DNA from: Nitrospira sp.
GTDB lineage: Bacteria; Nitrospirota; Thermodesulfovibrionia; Thermodesulfovibrionales; SM23-35
Assembly (NCBI GenBank): GCA_016873575.1
Contig: VGWY01000016.1
Location: 1-20,354 of the forward strand
Reading direction: 5' to 3'
Length of the DNA: 20,354 bases
Shown here: one piece after another, positions 15,086-20,354 of the stretch
Layout: each line of letters begins with the position of its first letter
Numbering within the stretch: position 1 is the first letter of the stretch
Translations under genes and position numbers: made by a program
The notes under the pieces: generated by a model
What the model was told of the DNA's origin: nothing
The model's database searches: none
Seen by the model: only the letters and a program-made list of their open reading frames with translations

Positions 15086-15106
15086 GGGTTCAAAGACTTC
15101 TGAACT

Positions 15107-15249
15107 CTACCACCACTCCATTCCCAAAAACACCTCTACCACTTTTGGATCAAAGTGCTTGCCAGTTTGTTCATGTAAATATTCTATCACCTTATCTTCT
15201 GGCCAAGCTGGTCGGTATAGAATGTTATTGGGGTCTGCCCTTGATAATT
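15107..15249 (-). pseudogene. C-terminal remnant of an HD-GYP-type phosphodiesterase gene
   Basis: On the minus strand about 45 codons read LSRADPNNILYRPAWPEDKV, then IEYLHEQTGKHFDPKVVEVF LGM and a stop. The 'YRPA-(Y/W)-(P/S)...G-xHFDPxVVExF' pattern is the conserved end of HD-GYP domains, which hydrolyse c-di-GMP. The HD and GYP motifs and the rest of the gene are missing; upstream the frame runs into repeat sequence that begins at 15283. This is a gene relic, possibly truncated by the adjacent repeat element. Confidence 0.7.
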
Positions 15250-15282
15250 GACAATTACATTTATACTGTAATTAATTTTGGT

Positions 15283-15495
15283 TCTTTCGTAAAAAAGTTG
15301 AAAAGCGTTTTAATAACCACAGAGACACAGAGGCACGGAGATTGACATATAAAAAAAGAAGCCATAAAAAAAGAAAAAATATTAATATATTCAAGCTTTT
15401 TTATGTTTGTAATAAATAAAAGAGATATTTGTTCTTATTCTCAGTGTCTCTGTGCCTCAGTGGTTAAAGTTCTCTTTCAATATAAATACGAAAGA
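15283..15495. repeat. MITE-like element with terminal and internal inverted repeats
   Basis: The ends are a 9-bp inverted repeat, TCTTTCGTA (15283-15291) and TACGAAAGA (15487-15495). Inside, a 27-bp arm at 15315-15341 starting AACCACAGAGACACAGAG pairs with 15439-15465 at about 23 of 27 positions. The centre is A-rich and non-coding. There is no transposase. The left end shares the module TCTTTCGTA-N4-AGTTGAAAAG with 10652-10674. Confidence 0.65.
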
Positions 15496-15548
15496 GGGTT
15501 AATTTTTGCTTCTACTGTAGTGTTTCTAACACTTCTTTACACCTTTTA

Positions 15549-15584
15549 CTTTTGTCATTCCCGCTTACACGGGAATGACAAAAG
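15549..15584. repeat. REP-like 15-bp perfect hairpin
   Basis: CTTTTGTCATTCCCG (15549-15563) and CGGGAATGACAAAAG (15570-15584) form a perfect 15-bp stem with a 6-nt loop. It is the same ATTCCCG/CGGGAAT repeat family as the 10680-10755 copy. It lies about 60 bp past the aroC stop and could stall transcription, but there is no T-run to call it a terminator. Confidence 0.75.
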
Positions 15585-15646
15585 GGGCAGGAATGACAGT
15601 TTGACTAAAGTTATTTATAAGACACTACACTACATTTGAAGCTCTT

Positions 15647-17005
15647 TTAAAACTTTTTCAAGTACTCAATATATAACTCGTAATTGCGTTTTGTTTCGGC
15701 TATACTGTCTCCACCAAATTTCTCAAGGAATGCATCTGCAATAGTCAGGGCAACCATTGCCTCTCCTATGACTCCTGCTGCAGGGACTGCACAGATATCA
15801 GAGCGTTCATATGTTGCTTCCAAAGGTTCTTTTGTAACGATATCAACTGATTGAAGCGGTTTCCTTAAAGTCGGGATGGGTTTCATTGCCGCTCTCATGG
15901 TTATGGGCATGCCATTTGTCATCCCACCTTCGATTCCACCAGCATTATTGGTTTTTCTATAGAAGCCGTAAGGAGTGAGGGGTAAGGCGTAAGAGGATTT
16001 TTTTATCTTTTCACGCCCACGCCTCACGCCTGACGCCTCACGATCATAGAAGATTTCGTCCATTACCTCTGATCCGAATTTTCTGCTCATCTCAAAACCT
16101 AAGCCAACTTCAACTCCCTTTATTGCCTGAATACTCATTAATGCATACGCAAGCCTTCCATCAAGCCTTTTGTCCCACTGAATATGGCTTCCAAGACCAA
16201 CAGGGACACCGGTTACAAAGACTTCGAAAATACCACCGAGCGAATTGCCTTCTTTAATTGCCTTGTCTATAAGTTTGACCATCTTTTTTGATACTGCCTC
16301 ATCTGGACACCGGACAGGGGATTTTTCAGCTTTTTTGAACAATTTTTCCGGGGACAACCCTGATTCTAATCCCCCCTCACCCCCCTTTACTAAAGGGGGG
16401 ATGGGGGGATTATTGGCGTCCGTAAATCTGGGATAGTCCCCTTTTGCAGTAATTTTGAATTCTGAATTTTGAATTTTGAATTTAATGTTGCCGATCTGGA
16501 TAACATAGCTTCCTATTTTGATATCAAATTCTGAAAGGAATCTCTTTGCTATTCCACCCAGAGCAACCCGCATAGCAGTCTCTCGCGCACTTGAACGTTC
16601 GAGTATATTTCTTATATCATGGGTATCATATTTAATTGCACCAGATAAATCTGCATGGCCTGGACGCGGGCGTGTAACAAATCCCCCATACCCCCCTTTA
16701 CTAAAGGGGGGTATGGGGGGATTATCCGAACTCATTACATCCTGCCAGTTCGGCCAATCCTTGTTTTCTACCAAGATACATATCGGTGAGCCAATGGTCT
16801 TTCCCCATCTTACTCCTGATATGATCTCGGCATGGTCAGACTCAATCTTCATCCGACCTCCACGTCCATATCCTTTCTGTCTCCTCTGGAGGTCTCTGTC
16901 AATATCCTCTGAAGAAATGGTAAGCCCTGATGGAATTCCTTCAAGAACCCCGATCAGTGCCTTGCCATGTGATTCTCCAGCAGTCAGAAATCGAAGCATG
17001 TTCAT
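15647..17005 (-). CDS. aroC: Chorismate synthase, with four repeat-encoded insertions
   Basis: A 452-residue chorismate synthase (EPSP to chorismate, FMN-dependent, last step of the shikimate pathway). Family blocks are clear: MLRFLTAGESHGKALIGVLE, RQKGYGRGGRMKIESD, RPGHADLSGAIKYD, RNILERSSARETAMRVALG, NNAGGIEGGMTNGMPI, MKPIPTL and ERSDICAVPAAGVIGEAMVA. The usual length is about 360-390. The excess is explained by in-frame inserts: about 95-109 and 199-213 (both NPPIPP..KGG palindromic repeat), 175-186 (FKIQNSEFKI, a GAATTTTGAATT-type repeat) and 322-348 (REASGVRRGREKIKKSS and onwards, an imperfect inverted repeat). All interrupt between conserved blocks. The ATG at 17005 has GAGGT 7 bp upstream. 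It starts 3 bp after the thymidylyltransferase stop. Confidence 0.93.
   Translation of the reverse strand: MNMLRFLTAGESHGKALIGVLEGIPSGLTISSEDIDRDLQRRQKGYGRGGRMKIESDHAEIISGVRWGKTIGSPICILVENKDWPNWQDVMSSDNPPIPPFSKGGYGGFVTRPRPGHADLSGAIKYDTHDIRNILERSSARETAMRVALGGIAKRFLSEFDIKIGSYVIQIGNIKFKIQNSEFKITAKGDYPRFTDANNPPIPPLVKGGEGGLESGLSPEKLFKKAEKSPVRCPDEAVSKKMVKLIDKAIKEGNSLGGIFEVFVTGVPVGLGSHIQWDKRLDGRLAYALMSIQAIKGVEVGLGFEMSRKFGSEVMDEIFYDREASGVRRGREKIKKSSYALPLTPYGFYRKTNNAGGIEGGMTNGMPITMRAAMKPIPTLRKPLQSVDIVTKEPLEATYERSDICAVPAAGVIGEAMVALTIADAFLEKFGGDSIAETKRNYELYIEYLKKF
15966..16046. repeat. Imperfect inverted repeat of GTAAGG/CACGCCT units inside aroC
   Basis: One arm reads GTAAGGAGTGAGGGGTAAGG and the other CACGCCTCACGCCTGACGCC; they can pair in a long imperfect stem around an AT-rich centre. 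The element encodes about 27 extra residues in AroC between DEIFYD and the YRKTNNAGG block. A related CACGCCTAACGCCTCACGG run occurs in fabF at 19554-19573. Confidence 0.7.
16368..16411. repeat. GC-rich palindromic repeat, copy 2 (in aroC)
   Basis: A 44-bp palindromic element. On the minus strand, in the aroC frame, it encodes NPPIPPLVKGGEGGL. A one-base length difference from the other copies shifts the middle codons but the frame stays open throughout. Confidence 0.9.
16680..16723. repeat. GC-rich palindromic repeat, copy 3 (in aroC)
   Basis: The most symmetric of the four copies, 44 bp with nearly perfect arms around TTTACTAAA. On the minus strand, in the aroC frame, it encodes NPPIPPFSKGGYGGF, although one base differs from the exact inverse of the plus strand reading. 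Confidence 0.9.
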
Positions 17006-17008
17006 CGT

Positions 17009-18073
17009 CTATACCTCGACTATGGAATCATCTCCAACCATTAATCGCAATGCCTTATGCCTCTTGTTACGGAAGAGTTTTACCCTCCGACCAATAAGGC
17101 TGCCTTCCATCCTCTCTACATCATTTAATTCACTTCCATCCATGATCACTGAATGCTCGACAGCAGAATGTCTTATCTTTACATTGTTACCGATACTCGA
17201 ATACGGCCCTACAAAAGAATTCTCTATAACGGTATTTTCACCTATAATTGCAGGCCCCCTTATATTGCTTCCTTTAATAACTGAGCCCTTTCCAATAGCT
17301 ACACGCCCGAGTATTCTGCTTTCATTATCAACGGTACCCTGTATATCCGATTTTAACCATTCATCAAGTACAATCACATTTGCCGTAAGGAGGTCGTCTT
17401 TCTTACCTGTATCAAGCCACCAACCATCAAGGATAAAACTCTCCACACTCAGCCCCATATCAATAAGTTTCTGTATGGCATCCGTAATCTCGAGTTCTCC
17501 CCTTTTGGAAGGTTGAATCAAATCAATAGCTTTGTGGATATTGTGTGAGAATATGTAGATACCAATGAGTGCAAGATTCGATGGGGGTTCATCAGGTTTC
17601 TCGATAAGCCTGATTATTTCCCCGGTCTGCGAAACTTCTGCAACACCAAAATTTTTTGGTTCTTCTACCTCTTTCAAGAGAATTAGAGCATCGGGAGAAT
17701 TCTTTTCAAACTCTTGCAGGAATCTGTCAATACCACCTCCGATAAGATTGTCGCCAAGGTACATAACAAAAGGTGAATCTTTCAAAAAATCCCTTGCAAT
17801 CTTCACAGCATGTGCAAGTCCACCGGCGGTATCCTGCAAGATATAGTGTATCTTCACATTCCAGAGACTGCCATCACCTACTGTCTCTTTTATTTCCTGT
17901 CCTGTCTCTGGAGATATGATAATGCCAATCTCTTTGATACCCACCTGAGCGATATTGTCTATGCAGTAGAAGAGGATAGGTCTGTTTGCAACAGGCACAA
18001 GTTGTTTTGCACCAGAATATGTCAGCGGCCTGAGCCTTGTCCCTTTACCTCCACTTAATATGAGGGCTTTCAT
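17009..18073 (-). CDS. rfbA: Glucose-1-phosphate thymidylyltransferase, long form
   Basis: A 354-residue nucleotidyltransferase joining dTTP and glucose-1-phosphate to dTDP-glucose, for deoxysugar or envelope polysaccharide synthesis. The N-terminal domain has MKALILSGGKGTRLRPLTYS with the GGxGTRLxPLT nucleotide loop, KQLVPVANRPILFY, and YLGDNLI carrying the metal-binding aspartate; IEKPDEPPSN and a GWWLDTGKKDDLL segment follow. Residues about 255-340 are a left-handed beta-helix (repeats such as GPAIIGENTVIENSFVGPY), characteristic of the long form rather than the short RmlA. I chose the ATG at 18073, where the family usually starts, over a TTG at 18091; neither has a clear ribosome site. 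No rmlBCD partners are in the window, so pathway placement is open. Confidence 0.88.
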   Translation of the reverse strand: MKALILSGGKGTRLRPLTYSGAKQLVPVANRPILFYCIDNIAQVGIKEIGIIISPETGQEIKETVGDGSLWNVKIHYILQDTAGGLAHAVKIARDFLKDSPFVMYLGDNLIGGGIDRFLQEFEKNSPDALILLKEVEEPKNFGVAEVSQTGEIIRLIEKPDEPPSNLALIGIYIFSHNIHKAIDLIQPSKRGELEITDAIQKLIDMGLSVESFILDGWWLDTGKKDDLLTANVIVLDEWLKSDIQGTVDNESRILGRVAIGKGSVIKGSNIRGPAIIGENTVIENSFVGPYSSIGNNVKIRHSAVEHSVIMDGSELNDVERMEGSLIGRRVKLFRNKRHKALRLMVGDDSIVEV

Positions 18074-18128
18074 GCGTTCTATGATAGACAAAAACCAATG
18101 TTATTTCAAATGATATTGCTTTCAGTCT

Positions 18129-18872
18129 TTAACTTGTTACTTGAGACTCGTCACTTTTCACTTTTTGCGGGTTTATCACCCATATATTCCCGAATTCCCT
18201 CTCCTGGTATGCCCTGATGAGGCCAAGCCTGATTAACTCGAGGAGTGCAATAAATGTAACGATAAGCTGTAACTTATTGATACCTTCTTTAAAGATCTCC
18301 TCAAATCGAACAGCCTCCTGCCCTTCCATCATCTCCATAATAAAAGACATCCTATCCTTTACAGTCAAAGTCTCTTTTGTTATAGACGCAACCTCTGCTG
18401 AAGCAGTATCAAGGATCTTCTTGAATACGCTCACCAGGTCAAACAGATTTACATCAAACAGATAAAGCTCTGTATCGCCGCCATCATCTGATATCGGTTC
18501 TCGATGAAATACCTTCAACCACTCCGCTTCCCGCTCCTTCAAATTCAGCGCTGCATCTTTAAATGCCTGATATTCAAGTAATCTGTGGACAAGTTCAAGC
18601 CTGGGGTCTTCTTGTTCTTCTGAGGATGCCTCTTCGTCTGGCGGCAAAAGCATCTTCGATTTTATATGAATAAGGGTTGCAGCCATCACAAGGAAGTCGC
18701 CGGCTATCTCGAGGTTAAGTTCTTTCATAAGTTCGATATATTCGAGATACTGGTGGGTAATGAGGGCAATAGGGATATCATATATCTCTATTTTGTTCTC
18801 CCGTATGAGGTGGAAAAGGAGGTCAAATGGTCCTTCAAATATAGGTAATTTTATGTTGTATATGTCTGCCAT
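18129..18872 (-). CDS. scpA: Segregation and condensation protein A (condensin kleisin)
   Basis: A 247-residue kleisin that links SMC heads with ScpB in chromosome condensation. The N-terminal SMC-binding part is typical: IYNIKLPIFEGPFDLLFHLI, then RENKIEIYDIPIALITHQYL and MAATLIHIKSKMLLPP. The middle is acidic and helical, and the C-terminal winged helix is RLGLIRAYQEREFGNIWVI. The final residues KSDESQVTS lie in a short dispersed repeat (GTGACGAG/CAAGTAACAAG type) and are not family sequence. scpB is not the next gene; the thymidylyltransferase follows after 55 bp. The divergent fabF-type gene lies 209 bp upstream; that gap shows no gene or clear promoter. Confidence 0.92.
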   Translation of the reverse strand: MADIYNIKLPIFEGPFDLLFHLIRENKIEIYDIPIALITHQYLEYIELMKELNLEIAGDFLVMAATLIHIKSKMLLPPDEEASSEEQEDPRLELVHRLLEYQAFKDAALNLKEREAEWLKVFHREPISDDGGDTELYLFDVNLFDLVSVFKKILDTASAEVASITKETLTVKDRMSFIMEMMEGQEAVRFEEIFKEGINKLQLIVTFIALLELIRLGLIRAYQEREFGNIWVINPQKVKSDESQVTS

Positions 18873-19081
18873 TCAGGATTTACAATATGATAATATTTTG
18901 AGTATTTTACCAGATTAATCTGATTTCAGTGAAAATTTGATTTGTTGGTAAAATATGCTTTACTATGAAAAAAGAGGTTGCTCATCCATGAAGCGTTATA
19001 CGGGTTTCTATTATAACATTATCTTTTTTCTCTTGCCATGAGAACAAATCCATTTGATCCAAATGCCTCCCCAGAAGTCAG

Positions 19082-20354
19082 ATGAAAAGGGTTGTTGTAA
19101 CAGGTATTGGTGCTGTTAGCCCTCTCGGAAATTCATTTTACACATCATGGGAAGCATCTAAATCAGGTGTATCAGGCATAGGGCCTATAACAAAATTTGA
19201 CACCTCTGAGATACGATGGAAGGTTGCAGGTGAATTAAAAGGATTTGATGCAACGAAATATCTTTCTCAGAAAGAGATACATCGTCTCGACCCATTCGTA
19301 CATTATGCTGTTGCAGCAGCAATCATGGCAGCTGAAGATGCAGGACTGATAGAACAGAAGTCAGAAGTCAGAAGTCAGAAGTCAAATCCCCCCTTACCCC
19401 CCTTTGCTAAAGGGGGGTGTGGGGGGATTACTAACCCTGAACTCCGAACTCCGATCCCCAATCTCTTAACTCATGCCGGGATCATCATTGGTTCAAGCCG
19501 TGGCGGAATCAGTACGATAGAAAAAGAATTACAGAAAATATGCTTACCACGCTTCACGCCTAACGCCTCACGGTTATCAGCTTATCTCATGCCAGCAACC
19601 ACAACAAGCATGGCATCATCCTATGTTGCTCAGAAATTAGGCATAAATGGTTACTGTCTTGGTATATCGAATGCCTGTGCATCAGGAACAAATGCAATAG
19701 GTGAGGCATTTCGCCTAATCAAATCAGGCTATCAGGGTCCTGTATTCTGTGGAGGTACTGAAGCCCCTCTTTGCAGGATATGTGCTGAAGGATATGGTGT
19801 GACAGGTGTCTTATCCAAAGTCAATGATTCCTCTGCAAGCAAGCCCTTTGACAGAATGAGGGATGGGTTTGTACTGTCAGAGGGAGCATGTATTCTCATT
19901 CTGGAAGAATACAAATATGCTTTGGAAAGAGGGGCAAAGATGTACGGAGAAATCGTCGGATACGGAAATACAACAGATGCTTTCCATCAAACAATACCAG
20001 ATCCGAATGGTGAAGCACATGCAATAAAAATGGCTTTAAAAGATGCCTCGTTAAAACCTGATGATATTGATTATATCAATGCCCACGGCACATCGACACC
20101 CCGCGGTGACAAAGCAGAAACTAAGGCAATCAAGCTATCTTTTGGTAAGATGGCTTATCAGATACCTGTAAGTTCTGTGAAATCCATGACAGGCCATATG
20201 CTTGCTGCATCAGGAGCACTTGAGGCAGCCTTTACACTGATGAGCATGAATGAAGGGATTATACCTCCAACAATCAATCTGAAGGAGTTCGATCCTGAAT
20301 GTGATCTCGATTTTGTAACCCGGACAAGAAAAGCTGAGATTGAAGTTGCTATTT
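19082..20354 (+). CDS. fabF: 3-oxoacyl-ACP synthase, FabF/KAS II type, 3' end beyond window
   Basis: 424 codons are visible and the frame is open to the window edge. It begins MKRVVVTGIGAVSPLGNSF. The condensing-enzyme triad is present: C199 in SNACASGTNAIGEA, H335 in NAHGTSTPRGD, and H372 in KSMTGHMLAASGALEA. In E. coli FabF these are near 163, 303 and 340, so about 32-36 extra residues lie before the cysteine. They correspond to repeat-encoded segments at about 91-126 (an AAGTCAG tandem, the NPPLPPFAKGG palindrome, an AACTCCG tandem) and about 156-163. It extends acyl chains by decarboxylative condensation. No acpP or fabG is adjacent, so it may serve a specialised lipid rather than bulk synthesis. 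The ribosome site is weak. Confidence 0.88.
   Translation, partial: MKRVVVTGIGAVSPLGNSFYTSWEASKSGVSGIGPITKFDTSEIRWKVAGELKGFDATKYLSQKEIHRLDPFVHYAVAAAIMAAEDAGLIEQKSEVRSQKSNPPLPPFAKGGCGGITNPELRTPIPNLLTHAGIIIGSSRGGISTIEKELQKICLPRFTPNASRLSAYLMPATTTSMASSYVAQKLGINGYCLGISNACASGTNAIGEAFRLIKSGYQGPVFCGGTEAPLCRICAEGYGVTGVLSKVNDSSASKPFDRMRDGFVLSEGACILILEEYKYALERGAKMYGEIVGYGNTTDAFHQTIPDPNGEAHAIKMALKDASLKPDDIDYINAHGTSTPRGDKAETKAIKLSFGKMAYQIPVSSVKSMTGHMLAASGALEAAFTLMSMNEGIIPPTINLKEFDPECDLDFVTRTRKAEIEVAI
19351..19384. repeat. Tandem AAGTCAG microrepeat in fabF
   Basis: About four copies of a 7-bp AGAAGTC/AAGTCAG unit directly precede the palindromic repeat, adding EQKSEVRSQKS in frame. A single GAAGTCAG also occurs just before the fabF start codon. 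Confidence 0.8.
19385..19429. repeat. GC-rich palindromic repeat, copy 4 (in fabF)
   Basis: A 45-bp copy with TTTGCTAAA at the centre, encoding NPPLPPFAKGGCGGI in the fabF frame. It is immediately flanked by two different tandem microrepeats, so this spot has accepted at least three inserts. Confidence 0.9.

Noticed and set aside
15315..15465. Possible CRISPR array from the repeated CACAGAGACACAGAGG motif
   Set aside because: Only two copies, in inverted orientation, with no regular spacers and no cas genes.
15549..15584. Rho-independent terminator after aroC
   Set aside because: The stem is strong but there is no following T-run in the aroC direction, and the same hairpin family occurs at 10680-10755 as a dispersed repeat.
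15403..15639. A 78-codon plus-strand open frame
   Set aside because: It runs through the right arm of the MITE-like element and the REP-like hairpin; the peptide is repeat translation with no ribosome site.
16518..17516. A 332-codon open frame on the plus strand across aroC and the thymidylyltransferase gene
   Set aside because: It is antisense to two clear housekeeping genes. Its protein is a Ser/Ile/Pro-rich shadow with no family features, kept open partly by the palindromic repeat.
18940..19080. Short plus-strand frames upstream of fabF (e.g. a 15-codon frame from 19038 ending at the fabF start)
   Set aside because: Too short, no recognisable product and no ribosome site; at most a leader peptide.

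Overview
The window is about 20 kb of moderately AT-rich bacterial chromosome. It reads as core metabolic and informational genes interrupted by one defence/accessory block. The organism is probably an anaerobe of the Nitrospirota (Thermodesulfovibrionia-like) or Desulfobacterota. This is inferred from the gene mix: Liv ABC transporter, IHF-alpha/MerR/tRNA-Pro cluster, a HesB-like gene with an in-frame UGA that looks like selenocysteine, endonuclease Q, PilZ and HD-GYP c-di-GMP proteins, and many short dispersed repeats. No 16S gene is present, so the assignment stays tentative.

Region 1 (1-7720, minus strand) is an accessory block. In transcription order it holds: a DUF433/DUF5615 toxin-antitoxin-like pair with its own promoter and two perfect palindromes; the tail of a GHKL-type ATPase gene; a 39-codon ORF; a four-gene operon; a 5' remnant of livF; and a translationally coupled DUF6883 gene that runs off the window. 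The operon is a Type III restriction-modification system, mod and res, with an XRE/ImmA-IrrE regulator-protease and a DUF4411 PIN-like protein placed between the two RM genes.

Region 2 (7726-10535, minus strand) is livH-livM-livG of a branched-chain amino acid-type ABC transporter. The missing fifth gene, livF, survives only as about 30 N-terminal codons at 317-472, on the far side of the accessory block. The block therefore appears to have landed in, or rearranged, the livG-livF junction.

Region 3 (10560-15085, plus strand) holds, in order: an intergenic hairpin repeat; a small secreted protein; the HesB-like selenoprotein candidate with a SECIS-like hairpin; IHF-alpha behind a perfect consensus promoter; a MerR-type regulator; tRNA-Pro(GGG); a DedA membrane protein; endonuclease Q; and a zinc-ribbon/PilZ protein.

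Region 4 (15107-15585) is a repeat-rich intergenic stretch with an HD-GYP gene remnant, a 213-bp MITE-like element and a REP-like hairpin.

Region 5 (15647-18872, minus strand) is scpA, a long-form glucose-1-phosphate thymidylyltransferase and aroC. A divergent fabF-type ketosynthase (19082 to the end) is cut by the window edge.

Short repeats sit inside coding sequences without breaking them. Four copies of a 44-45 bp GC-rich palindrome encode the peptide pattern NPPxPPFxKGGxGG inside EndoQ, AroC (twice) and FabF. Other low-complexity repeats add in-frame segments to LivM, AroC, ScpA and FabF. AroC and FabF are longer than their families by about the summed length of these inserts.
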